Program-made: the position numbers and the translations under genes
Notes under the pieces: model-generated
Database searches by the model: none
Seen by the model: the letters and a program-made list of their open reading frames with translations, nothing else
What the model was told of the DNA's origin: nothing
Part shown: piece by piece, positions 1 through 12,100 of the stretch
How the letters are laid out: each line of letters begins with the position of its first letter
Position numbering within the stretch: the stretch's first letter is position 1
From: Chlorella sorokiniana
Taxonomy: Eukaryota; Chlorophyta; Trebouxiophyceae; Chlorellales; Chlorellaceae
Reading direction: 5' to 3'
Length of the DNA: 64,000 bases
Assembly (NCBI GenBank): GCA_025917655.1
Contig: CP084620.1
Coordinates: forward strand, 434,001-498,000

Positions 1-3000
1 CTCACCAGCGTGCTCGCTGCTGCCCGCCTCTCACTGGCCCCTCTGCACGATGTGGCCACCTCCCCGAACTCCGCTGCTCGAGCTGGGCAGCCGCAGGGTG
101 GCCCACCTCGCTGCATCAGCCGTTGGGTGCTGTCACCAACGGTGCTCGCTGGGCTGCATCAGCTGGCCAGCAAGCGTGTGCCTTCCCTGTGCTGCAGGCA
201 AAGTCGCTGTCAGTGGTGGCAGCCAAAATCGCGCAGTTTGGCCCGCTGGCATACCAGTACATGGACGCCGCGCTGGGCTTCCCCAGGCAGACGCGGCTGG
301 ACGAAGGCGCAGACCGCGAAGTTGCGGCGTGCGCAGGTGGGCAGCAGCTGCGACCTGGCGGCTGCGGGGCAGCGGGACGGGGCGTAGGGGCGTGGTTGAA
401 GCGTATTCAGTTGTGCGCCCGCGTTGCAACGCAGACGGGCGCGACTTTGATGCCAACCTGGACAGGGAGCACCTCAGAGGGATGACGGAGCGGGTGCGCT
501 GCCGCCGCCAGCATGCAGCTCCTGGCGTCCCCTGGCTCATGTGTGTGTGTACGTGTGTGTGGGTGTGTGGGTGTGGGTGTGTGGGTGTGGGTGTGGGGGG
601 GGCGGCCTGCCGCAACCGCCGCCGCCCAGAGCGTGGCGCAGGTGGACGCTCGCTTGCAAGACGATGGCCAGATCCTGCAGTTTGTGCGCTTCGCTGCCCT
701 CAAGTGTGGCCTCAAGGAGGAGGAGCTGCTGCCCTCGGTGAGGGCAGCATGATGCGGGCGGCGTGCCAGCCACTCTCAGCGCTGGCACAGGCGCCGCGAG
801 CGCACGAGCAGCGCGAGCCATCGCCCGCCGCTGCTGCACCCCCGTGTTGCGACCGGGGCGCTTGTCCTCTGTGCTGGTTTGCGCTCTCGGCCTGCAGGGG
901 CTGCCGATGGAGCCCACCTCCTCACGCGTGACGCTGCCCACCGTCGCCATGCTGGCTCCTTACGAGGCGGCGGCTGGCGAGGCGGGCCTCGACCCTCCAG
1001 CAGCCGCCCTGCTGTCACTGGCCGACTATTTGGTCGCCCTGCTGGAAGGCCCGGCAGAGCCTGCTCCCGGCTGCCAGGAGGAGTGTGGCGCAGCGGCGGG
1101 CGCGGCCGAGGAGCCCCCGCCCGGACACAGCACCCAGCCGTGGGGGAGCTGGAAGACTTGGCGCACCGCCTGCTGCTTGCCTCAGATCTGGCAGGCAAGC
1201 CTGCATGCGCCCCCTCGCTGCTGCATCGGCCGTGCCGCCTGGGGCCCTCGTCGCCCTGCCGCCATCTGCCCCCGGAGCCTTACCCCTCAGCCCAATCCAC
1301 AGTGCACCTCGCAGCCACTCACACGTAACCAACTCCCACCTGTAGACTGCCTGCTTGAGGTGGCCGTCCCGGGGCAGGCTTGCAATCGGTTGAACCTCAA
1401 CGTCCGATCAATGCAGCGAGCCGCCGCACATGACTTGGTGCGCCGCTTGCGTGGCATGAGCAGGCGGGGCTGTGGCAACTCGTCTTGGTCGGGATGCTTC
1501 TTTGTCGCAGCTGGGATGCCAGCTGCCTTGCGGCTTACCATTCAGCGTCTCCTGCGGTTGCAAACCTCACCCCCTCGTGCTGCAGCTGGAAATTGGGCTC
1601 GCGGCGGCGCTGCGGGGCCACCTGCTGCTCCAGCTGGTGCACCGTGCAGCCAGCGAGAAGCTGGAGGGAAACTGCGCGGCGCTGCAGGACCTTGTGCGCC
1701 CGCTGCAGCTCGCAACGGCCGACCCCTCCACCGCCGCCAGGGACCTCGGAGAGCTTGCCGGCCTGCTGGTGGGCTTGAGGCTGCGCCGCACTGGCTTGCG
1801 TGAGCAGCAAGCTGAGGCTGGGCTAGCCGGCAGCGCTCGCGCGCAGCACGCTATAAGTTGTTGCTGAGCGGAGCGTTGGTCATAAACGGAAATAGAAACA
1901 TGTGCTCCCTCCCTGGTGGCCTGCCATGCTGCTGTGGGCATCCCTTCTCTGCGTTGGTTCCTCTGCCTGGTGTGGGAAAGTGGTCAGCTGTGGCAGGGCC
2001 GGCGGATAACCCCCCAAGCCATCCCTTGCTGCAGGCTGGTGCACCACATCCGGCCACCGCAAGGCTGCTGGACCTGCTGCTGGGGCCCAGCTCTGGCGGC
2101 CGGCGTGTGCTTCATCTGCAGATGGCGGCGCTGATGTACCTGCTGGCTGCTGAGCCTGCAGTGGCCGGGAGGTGCAGCGCCAGCCACTGCGGGCGCACGG
2201 CTGCCGCTCGGCTGGCAGCAGCGGTCTAGAAGCTGGCAAGGAGGGGATCGCGGTCAGGTCCGGCAGCGTGCCTGGCGGCAGCGATATAGCAGGCACAGCA
2301 ACAGAGGGCGGCAACGAGGCAGGCGGCAGCGGGGCGGGCGGACCCTTTAGGTCTGCGGGGCTGCAGGGAGCAGCGCTGTGCGTGGCGCCCCGCCAGCACC
2401 TGTTGGCCTCCCGCATCCTGCTGGCCTTGCGGTGCATGCAGCGGCGGCGGCGGCTGCGCCACCGTGTGCTGGATGCTGTGATGTGCTGCCTGCGCAAGCA
2501 CCTGCGGAGGCAGGCTGTCCAGCCTTCCTCCTCCGGCCCCGGCGATTCGGACCTCCACCTGCTGTGCCAGGTAGGTTGTTCTGCCAGGGAGGGCCGCTCT
2601 TCCTGCACGGAAGGTGCACCCGCAGTTGCAGCCAGTGTGGCAGTGGTCGCGGCGAGATTCAGTGTTCTCAATACCTCCCTTGCAGTTTGTATCTTGTTCC
2701 TCACCCCTTCCCCATTGCAATGTCCATCTTGTTGTTTTAACCTCGTTCATGCAATGTTTGTCTTCTTTCTCAAACTCTCGGTTGCCCCTCAGGCCCACCT
2801 CTCTCCACCCTGGAGCCCATCCCTGTGCAGCTGCCCCTGCTGCACGCCGACTGCCTGCTGGCGCTTTACACCTTTGTGGCGGCGGCCTTTGGGAGGCCTT
2901 CCGCACGCCCGAGGACCTGGGGGGCCTGCTGAGGCGGGAGACTGGCCGTCACAGATGGGCGGCGCCGATTTCGCGGTGCGTGCACGCCGCGGCGGCACCC

Positions 3001-5756
3001 CACCCTCTCCCATCCTTTCGCGTTTGGCCCTGGGCTGCACAGTTGCGATGGCAGCGGCAGCGCCTCTGACCGCGCTCTTTCCACGCCCATTTGACGGTTG
3101 TGCAGGGCGCGGCGGCGCTGGCCAGCAGCGGGCTGTCTTGGGAGCCCGCTGCCCAAGGGGCCACCCGTGGGGAGCACAGCCACGACGACGCGAGGCTGCT
3201 CCTCGGCCCCTGGGCGGTGCAGTCGGCGCTGCACCGGCAGCGGCAGGTGCCGCGACTGACGGGCCGTGCACAGGCCCTGCTGCAGCCGTGCCTCACTTGC
3301 CTTTCCAGCACTGCTGCAATGCGCAAGCCCGTGCCAGTCTGCGTGGTTGCAGTCCCGTGCCCAGCCACCTACGCACCTGCGCCGCTTGTGGCTTCCCCGC
3401 AGGCCGAAGGCGGCCCTTTTGAGCTGCACCTTGTGCCCGTTTGGTGTCCCTCCTGCGGGGCGCTTGTGCCTCCCGCCGGGCCGCCGCCGCCTGCCCGCGG
3501 GGGCTGGCCGAGCTTGCTAGCGGGCTGAAGCTGATGCCGGCGTATGAGCAGCCCAGGGCGGAGGGCTCTTCGCTTCTGGCCCAGCAGCGGCTGTTTGACA
3601 AGCAGCCCGTGCTGCCGCGCACAGGGCATGCGCAGGTGCGGCGTGGTTGCGCCCCCGCCCCCAAGGCTGCCTGCATCGGAGGCAGGCAGCTGGGGCGGGT
3701 GGCTGTGGGATGGCAGGTTGTGCACTTGTGGTGTTTGCAATGGCCAAGGCGTGCCTCGTTTTTGCGAGGAACCGGCCAGAACCAGCGGCGGCGCCCCATT
3801 GTTCGCACAGCAACCAAGCAGGGAGCCTCCAAAGCAACCTTGTTGATTACTTGCCTTTTGCCCTGCTGCACAGCTGCCCCGCCTCGGGCTGGATGCTGAC
3901 ATGGCGCTGCTTGCGCTGGACACGCTGTGCTGCGCTGTGAGTGCCCGCAGCGTGCACCTCGCCGCGCAGCCCGCTCTCGCTGTCTCCTGCTCCAGCCTGC
4001 CAGCGCCGAGAAGGCCGGCTGCAGCGCTGGTCGGCATGCCCCCGTGCTTCAGCGCGCGCGCAAGGCCCCGCTGCATGCACGCTGTGCTGGCGCTCCCCGC
4101 TGACCGGATCCGCACGATGTGGCACACGCAGGCGCGCGCCTTCGCAGCCATGTCCCACGTTCTTGCTGGGGAGTTGAGGGCCTTGGAGGGAGGCCTTTGG
4201 AAGCTGGAGCGGTGGGAGCTGGAGGAAGTGGTGTGTCTCTGTTTGGTTGAAAGGGGGGGGGGCACAGCGCGGGAGCTGTGGCTGCTGCAGCACACACAAG
4301 CAGCGCTTGCGCGTGATGTTGTGGCTGCTGCTGAATGCGTTTAAAGACACCCAGTGATTAATTTCCCCTGCCATTGGGCCTTGAAATTTCGTGCAGCTGG
4401 ATGCTGGCAACACGGATGGAAGGAACGTTTTCCTCGACTTGTTGGCGGACTACCGGGGTGCGCCTCGCGTCCAGAGAAGCCTGCTGCGGCTGGTGGCTGC
4501 CTCATGCTCTGCCGCAGCAGCCAGCCAGGGCGTACTAGGGGTGTCCTCTGCTTTGCAAGCTGAGCGGTTGCACGGCGCTCTCCATCGCTTTTACGCCCTC
4601 CCCCAAACACACAAACACACACACACACACACACCACCACCACCACCACCACCACCATTACCACACGCACAATCATGGGTAATGAGAAGAGCAGACCATC
4701 CACCGCTGCTTCACCCTTACTGTGAAAAGGGTGCACACGGTGCATGCGCCCAATCCGATTCTGTGCTGGCCTTTCCGTTGCAGGTGCGGCCGAGAGCGCA
4801 GTGTCAGCCCAGTATGTGCTGCTCCGGATTGAGATAGTGGCCCTGGACAGGCGTCTTCAGGCCTTGCAAGGACACCTGCTGCCCGACGAGCTGCTCAGCC
4901 AGCGCCCGCCCAGGTGTGCTGCCCATCTCCCCACCGCCCGGCCTGGCGCCGCCGATGGGCGCTGTGCCCACTCTGCTGCAGCCTAGCAGCTGCGACCTTG
5001 GCTCGGGCCCGGCGTGTCACGCGGTGTGCACGCTGTCAGCTGGGCGTGTGTCATGCACCCCAAGACGGCGACTCACTCTGCGTGCTTCTCGTTTATGGCT
5101 TTCTGCAGGCTGGCCGAAGCGGTGGAGGGGCTGATGCTTCGCGAGGCTGACAAGCTGCAGGGACGGCATAAAGCCGCTGCCGCCAAATATCAGGAGGCGG
5201 AGGATCTCGCCCGTGAGCTGGTTTGCGTGTCAAGCTGTAGCAAGGGCGGCTGCAGACAACTGGATGGGCAGCGGGCATTTCTCTGTTCTTCCACCAGGCT
5301 GACTGGATGCCGTGCTGAGCACGCCCACACCTGCACTCTTGTGGGGGACCTGCCGCCGATGAAACTTCGTTCGCACACGCCGCCACCACACCACTCCACC
5401 CATCGTGTGCACGTCCGTTGCAGGCGGCGAGGGCAGCCAGGACCCATGTTCCTGGATCCGGGACATCCTCGCATATGTGGACCACTGTGCCGCGCACCCT
5501 GAAGACATGTCCCGGGACGAGGTTGTGTACGTGCTGGATTACGCGGAGCGCGAGGTGCATGGGCTGTGTGAGATCGTGGCGGGTTTGCAGGCGCAGCTGG
5601 ACTGGGCAGCCGCGGCACTCCACTGGCGCGCGCTGGATGTGATCAGGTGCGGACCGGGCGCCCTGCGACAGTGACAGTTGTGGCTGTGCGCACGAAGCAT
5701 GCGCCTGCCGTCCATGCTGTGCATCCTGAACCCCCCCCACACACACACACACCACC

Positions 5757-5813
<57 letters not shown>

Positions 5814-8800
5814 CGCCTGTTCCCCCTACCGCCCTTCTCTGCATGCAGCCAGCTGCGGCAAGCATGCACTGTGCAGCTTTCGGCGCCACTGGAGGAATTT
5901 GTGGCGCAGCACATGCTGGGCACGACCTGGGGGCAGCAGGCTGAAGGTGCTGGCACACATGGGGTGTAGGTTGCATCAACCGCCAGCATGTCTACTAGAC
6001 TGCCATAGGGCTCGCTGAAGGGCTTGTCTTCTGCAGGGCCGTTGCTGCGGCAGGCTGAATCGTGCTGTGCTCTGTTCTGCCCTGCTTGCTGCTGCAGCCG
6101 CAGCTGATCCTGCGCTGCACGAGGCTGAACTGCAACGGCGCGAGGAGGAAGCGCTTGCGGTAGCCCAGCAGCTGCTTGAAGAGGAGGAGGAGCGGGATGC
6201 AGAAGCGAAGAGGAAGCAGCAGCAGGAGGAAGAAAAGCGGCAGGCGGCGGCGGCGGCGGCGGCAGCAGCAAGCGGAGGAGCGTGCTCGCCGCAAGCAACA
6301 GCAGCGGAAAGAGGAGGCGGCGCTGAGGAAGAGGAAGCAGGAGGAGGAAGCGGCGGCACTGCGGCGAGAGCAGCAGCGGCGAGAGGAGGAGGCAGAGCGA
6401 CGAGAGCAAGAGCGGCGCGAACAAGCGGCCATGTTGCAGCAGCAGCAGTGGCTTGCAGCCGACGCCCCTCCAGGTGGGCAGGAGCAGGGGCGCCTTGCTG
6501 CAATCAGCATGGCGCCTGACCGTCCGCCCAGCCAGCAGCCTCCGGCAGCACTGCAGCCTGCCTCTGCAGCGCAGCAGGAGCGGGCCTCAAACCATCAGAG
6601 CCAGCAGCAGCAGATGCCGCGGCAGCAGCAGCTGCCGCGGCCCTCGGCTCTGGAGCCGCACTCCAGGGGAGCAGGTGCCAGCCAACCAGCAGGGGAGCAG
6701 CACGGCGATGAGGCAGGGAGCCGCCCTGCCAGCTGCTCCACAGCAGGCGATGCACAGCGGTCGCATCACGCGCGGCAAGCAGCAGCGGCGGCAGCACCAG
6801 CGTGGGCACTACCAGCGGTGGAGCAGCCGGCGCCGTTCTCACTGCGGCCCACAGCCGACACATTGGCAGCTTCAGGCTCAGCGCACGCAGCGGTAAAGAA
6901 TGCTGAGCTGGAGCGGGCCATGCTGGGGCTGGGGCTGGGCAGCAGCGAGGCGCGCCGCCGCCGCCGCAGGACCCGCCCGCAGACGGCTGGGCCGACCCAG
7001 CCACCGCGCTGCGCATCGCGGCACAAGCGGCTGCCCACAGGCTGCTGCCGGCACTGGAGCAGCCCCCGCTGCCAACAGCACCCTCTGATGCGGCCTCATG
7101 GGCCGCTCGAGGGCACAACATTCCACCTGACGAGAGGCCAGCTGGGCAGCATGCCGAGGCACCACTGGCAATGTGGTCAACTCCAAGCGAGCAGGGCAGC
7201 CCGTCGCCCGTGCGCACCCCAGACCCCACGCCCGCAGAAGCAGCAGCAGCCCGGGCAGCGACGGACTCGCTGCCGTTCCCGCCAGCCGCTGGGGCCACAG
7301 CTTGTAAAAAGGCCGCGGCGCTGGCGCTGCCGGGCCTGCGCAACGAGGCCGGCGACTTCAACTGCTTTCTCAACGTGGTGCTGCAGTGCCTGTGGCGCTG
7401 CGCCGACTTCCGGCGGCAGGTGGGAAAGCGCGAGGAAGCCTGCCACTCTGACGCCATCCATCATGCCTCGCTGAGTGGTGTGGGCTTCATCTGCTGCCGT
7501 GAACTCTCTGCTTTGCATTTGGCCCCCACCCCATCCCCCAACCTCGCCATTCCCACCCAATCCCACCACCCCTCCTGGAGCGCAGGTGCTGTCGTGGCCC
7601 CCTACTGTATATCGAGCAGACCCTGTCTTGCTGAACTTAGCGACACTGTTCCAGGAGCTGACGCGTGCAGACAGTGGCACATCCTCAGGCAGCTTGGTGC
7701 GGCACCAGCACGTCGTGATTGACCCCACGCCGTTGCGGGAGGCCATCAACGCGCTGCCTGGCCAGGAGTTCAAGCTGGGTGGGTGTTCAGGGCTTGCAGA
7801 CTGTTGATGATTCCCCTGGTTCTGCTGCCTTGCGGTCGTCCAATGTTCTGCATTCTCCTCGTTGGCAGGCGAGATGAGCGATGCCGGCGAGCTGCTGCTG
7901 GTGCTGTTTGAGCACATGAAGGGCGTGGCGCCAGCGGTAGCAGGCACTGCTGTGGATGCCGTGTTTGGGCTGCGTGTGGCAGAAGTGGTGGAGTGCCAGA
8001 ACTGCGGGCGGCAGACGCAGCAGAGCAACTACACCCAGGTGGGTATGCATGGGAGTGAATCAACAATCACTAATCAAGCATTGTTTGATACAAACTGATC
8101 CATCAGTGTTGCCCCACTGCAGTACTTCTTCAACACTTTTGCTGCTGCGCTGCGCTCTTCGTTGGCGGCTGGGCCAGACCCTGGCTTTGGCGCCCGCCTC
8201 CGTCGCATTGAGGATGAGCAGCTGAAATCGTGCGACACGGATGTTGGTGAGAGGAAACTGCAGCAGCATTTGGAAGGCGTCAGGATTGCGCAGATATAAT
8301 GTCTGATCATTTGCACCAGAGCTGGCCTCCGTCGCTGCCCTCCTGCCACAGGCGGCTGCGGCACGCTGCACCCCGTGCGACAGGAGCTGGAAGGGGATCC
8401 GCCCAAAGTGTTCACGCTGCAGCTTGTGTGGGAGAGCCACGAGGAGGAGCCTGGCGCTATCAACGCCACTCTTGCTGCCGTGGCCGAACAGGTGGGTGGG
8501 GGCTGCACTTGAGGGGCGTTTACGACTGACTGCGAACTGCTGCACTTCTGCACTTCTGCGAACTTCTGCACTGCTTGCTGCAGACCACTGCTTGTCATGT
8601 TTGCCCCCACCCCCCACCTCCCATCCCTGCAGATTGACCTGGGCCAGCTGTATGCCGACCTCATGCCCGGCACCTTGTACCGCCTGCGGGCCATGGTGTG
8701 CTATTACGGCCGCCACTACTCGGCCTTTGTGCACCTGCCGCAGCTGTCGCGGTGGGTGACGTTTGACGACAGCTCTGCTGGCTCTATCGGTACGTGGTAT

Positions 8801-8869
8801 GATGTTAGGCAGCGGTGCGAGAGCGGACGCGTGCAGCCCAGCGTGCTGGTTTACGAGGCCGTCAGCTGA
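1..8869 (+). CDS. USP53/54-type ubiquitin-specific protease-like protein, tandem copy 1 (5' end outside window)
   Basis: Multi-exon gene whose last six or so exons encode a USP (peptidase C19) fold. The Cys box GLRNEAGDFNCFLN lies in the exon at about 7315-7422 (catalytic-type Cys codon 7363-7365). A CxxC pair (ECQNC) is near 7990, and the His box YYGRHYSAFV has its His codon at 8714-8716, followed by FDD and the stop at 8867-8869. The stretched Cys box and the YYGxHYSxF form resemble human USP53/54 and Arabidopsis At3g47890/At3g47910 rather than canonical USPs. Upstream exons (about 180-5940) encode a poorly conserved helical region. Exons near 6100-6900 encode a long Glu/Arg/Gln-rich coiled coil and a low-complexity linker. 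Each recognisable exon has a counterpart in the next gene; copy 2 starts 5' of the first exon visible here, so this copy begins left of the window. Several exons need one-base frame slips (for example near 1130, 2200 and 2900). Activity is unproven, because relatives were long thought inactive. Confidence 0.85.
540..603. repeat. GT/GGGTGT microsatellite in an intron
   Basis: Intronic run of GT and GGGTGT units between two exons of the first USP-like gene. Open frames here on both strands are Val/Cys/Gly or His/Thr/Pro artefacts. Confidence 0.9.
4605..4657. repeat. (AC)n-(ACC)n compound microsatellite, intronic
   Basis: An (AC)n run followed by (ACC)n in an intron of the first USP-like gene, downstream of the exon that ends near 4535. 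Confidence 0.9.
5739..5812. repeat. (CA)n microsatellite, intronic
   Basis: Near-perfect CA repeat of over 70 bases with one CACCCCCA interruption. It sits in the intron before the exon encoding QLRQACTVQLSAPLEEF. The second gene copy has no such repeat at the matching position (about 15040-15225). Confidence 0.95.
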
Positions 8870-9120
8870 GAGCTTAGACGGCGGTGCGAGCTGGCGGACA
8901 GCCTGGCGGCGCCAAAGACAGAACGATATCTCCGTATGTTTGGTCGCCTGATTCGCGTTTGCCGCGACTGTAACACCAAATTGGCTCCCGATTGTTACAA
9001 CCCATTACAGTGACTGTCAAGATCACCTCTCTTGGGCCATCCGACTCCTCTCGGCACCCGGTTAGTCCTTGTCGCAACATTTAGCCACATGAGAGGTTCA
9101 AACTAGCTCGCCTGACCCTA
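8870..9120 (+). promoter_or_regulatory. Short spacer: 3' end of copy 1 and 5' region of copy 2
   Basis: The 251 bases between the two USP-like genes hold TGTAA at 8969-8973, the green-algal poly(A) signal, 100 bases past the first stop. The rest must contain the promoter of the second copy. No TATA box is obvious. Confidence 0.6.
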
Positions 9121-12100
9121 ATGCCGAGGGGTGGACGGAAGGGTGGTCGCGGAGGCAGGGGTGTCCAAGCAAAGGTGCGACTGCATGTTCATTTGATTAA
9201 TGCAGTTGATCTGGATCGGGTGCGCATAGCGCTGAGACATAGCGTCGCCGACCCACGTATCTGGCACGCCGCCAGAGGCCGCCGCCCGTGTCGTCCCACT
9301 TCAGCTTTTGCACATGTAATGCAATGCCACCGTCTGTTTCGTGCAGGACAATGGGAGAGACGTCAAAGTGCCATCTTTTCCTTCGTCCGATGCACAGCGC
9401 GGAAGGGTGCAGCTGGTGAGGCTCCTGCCTGTGCTTGTGGTGGGTGCTCCCAGCTGTGCCCGCTCTCACCCAGCACCTGTTGAACACCAGCTGCCACTCA
9501 TGCGCGTGTTTGCAGATCAAGGAGTACCTCCAGGGTCGCCTGCAGCAGGCGCAGGATAGCGGCGCCGGCTGCAGCAGCGAACAGCACACGCTCCCTGGGG
9601 CGTCCCCGGGGCAGCTGCCCTGCACCTGCTGGCACCGGAGGCCCGTGTGCCGCTTGCTGCCCTGCCGCAAGCAATCCGGGCTGCCAAGGAACGGGGAGCC
9701 TGCAGAGCAGCCAGGTGGGAGTCTTCCGTGCAGCTTCCGGCTTGTCCAGCTGGGTCTGGTGGCCGGTCAGGGCGGCTCGCTAGCCAGGGCTCTGCCGAGG
9801 ACCCCCTCGGCCTGCAGTTTGCACTGCCAAATGATGCGCAGCCCCCGCCTGCATGCGTCGTCCCACAGGTGGCGCGCTTGCTAGGCTGCGTCAGCCTGCT
9901 GGAGCAGCACGGTCCGGTGGCGTACCAGCCGCTGGGCGCCTCGTTGCCCATCAAGGGCGTGCCTGTGGAGAGGGGTGCCCTCTTCGGTGAGCCGCTGGCG
10001 CCCTGCAGAGACGGAGCTCCCCGGCCCTTCCAGGATGCCTTCCCCTGCCTCTAAAGGCTGATGCCCGGGCCTGGCAGCGCGCTTGGCTGCACTCTGTGCA
10101 TGCTGTTGCAACCAGGGGCTGCACACTGTCCCGACCAGGGCGGGTGGGCAGTCGCAGAGAGCTTCCCTGCAGAGAGTTGTAGCAACCTGCTTCACGCCGC
10201 CCTGCAGATGGCGCCCTCTTTGATGAAGACATCGAGGCACGCCGCTTGGCGGGCTCCAGGCTGGTTGAGCAGGTGTGTGTGTGCCAGTGGGGCGCCGCCA
10301 GCCTCCATCGTGGAGCCGTTTGCCCGCGCGCGCGCCCCGCACCCTTTTCTCCACCCCACCCACCCGCCCACCCATCCACGCACAAACATGTACACGACCC
10401 CTGTTGGGACTGCCCATGCCAAGTGCTGGTTCGACTTGCATTCGGCTGTTGTCTGTCGCTTGTCTGGTGCACGCGCAGATAGCAAGGCACCATGAGGACG
10501 GCAACAAGGTGGTTGGGGTCCTGCGGGAGGCGGTCGAGCGCGTTGGGCTGAGCTGGCAGGATGTGGCAGGCCAGGTGGGCTGTGCGTGGCGCCTGTGCCT
10601 GTTGGGCTTCCCAGCACCCCTGCAACAACAGCTGCCCGCCATGGTGCGTGCTGCTGGAGAGCTGAGCCTAGAACTTGGAACAGGCGGTGGCAGTGGATCA
10701 GACTGCAGATTGCTGCACGCCCTTGCTGCTCCAAAACGCGCCGCCATGTTCTCCCACTCACCTTGCAGGGCGCGGGTGTTGCGGGCCTGTTTGACACGCC
10801 GCTGACGCCAGTGAACAGCCTGCAGCGCGCCGAGGAGCGGGGCCACGCGGCGGCGCCCGCGATGAGGCGCTCGCTCGGCAGCAGCTGATCAGCCTCGCGG
10901 AGCAGCTGTGGGAGGATTTTGGAAGCGTTCGGCACAAGGAAGCGGCAGAGGGTCCGCTGCTGCGCGGGCTGGCAGCGCCCGGGCGGCTCTGGGCCCTCGC
11001 CCGAGTGAAGCTGCGATGAACGCTGACGTGGCCGCTCTGTCTGACGTGGCGGAAGTGTTGCTCTATGGGAACCCAGCCGGTGTGGAGGGCGGCTTGCGCT
11101 TGGCCGGCCAGCCCTGGGACATAGGCGCATGCGCACGCAGGACTGCTGGCCGTGCGTGCTTGGAACGCGCACCCTTCCATCCACCCACCCCCACGACCAC
11201 CCCCACGCCCGCCCATGCCCCACCCCCACTCATGCGCCGCGTGCCTCTGTCCATGAGCACGGATGGCGCGCTGCAAGAAGATTGCCTTGGCGACTCAGTG
11301 TGCGTGTGTTTGCGATCCGTGCGTTGCTGCAGATGCCGTCGTCAACGTGGCTGTCCCTGGCTCCATCCCCCACTGATGCACAGCAGCTTGCTGCTGCCCA
11401 ACTTTCATGCGGTGGGGCTGCTGTGCTGTGCTTCATTAGAGGCGTCGAGGGCCCCAGCACGCAGCTGCTTCCATTGTTGAGCGCACACCACGCTGCTTCT
11501 TTTGTGCCGCTTGTACTGCACTGCCTGCACTGTGCTGCCTGTAGTACGCTGCTTCCGAAACGACACCGGCACTGGACTGCCTCCATTGTGGCGCCAGCAC
11601 CTGGCCCCTCACCCCGTGCCCCTTCTGCTGCTTCCCCTGTGCAGCAAGAAATGTTTTTTGGTGCACTGCTGCGAGGCCACCTGATGATGCAGCTGGTACA
11701 CCGCGTGTGGGCCGACGGGCTGGAGGGCAACAGCCCAGAGCTGCAGGACCTGGTTCGCCCGCTGCAGGCGGCTTGCGCGGATCCATCGCTGCCGTCCGTG
11801 CGCCTGATTGAGCTGGCGCCCATGCTGGTGAGCCGGCGGCCCTGTTTCGTGGCAGCTGGCTGCCACACACCACACTTCTCGCGGCAGCTGGCAGCCGCAC
11901 ATCACACGGCAGCAGGGCTGCTGTGGAGCAGGCGTGAAGCCCTGCTGCCACGGGCCTTGTTTTGCCGCTGTTTTGCAAGGATTCTGGTCTCTTGGCATCG
12001 CCTGTGGGCCGCCGCGGCCAGCAGGCGGCCCCTGGCCGAGCAGCCCTGTTCTGCCTGATCAGGCAGGGCTGAGCCATGCGGCTGAGCGTGCTGCCCCCGC

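Noticed and set aside
5739-5812. His/Thr-rich or Val/Cys-rich small proteins over the CA repeat
   Set aside because: Translations of a microsatellite inside an intron.
6176-7474. Reading the coiled-coil stretch as a separate gene starting at 6176
   Set aside because: The same coiled coil precedes the protease domain in the second copy, and it runs into the Cys-box exon, so it belongs to the USP-like gene.
1-8869. Calling the USP-like copies pseudogenes because of frame slips
   Set aside because: Similar slips occur in CCM1, NAGS and other genes that should be essential. The catalytic exons are strongly conserved between copies, which argues for sequence error rather than decay.
9080-9115. 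A possible tRNA T-arm (GGTTCAAACTAGC)
   Set aside because: No matching acceptor, D-arm or anticodon stem could be built around it. No tRNA was found elsewhere either.
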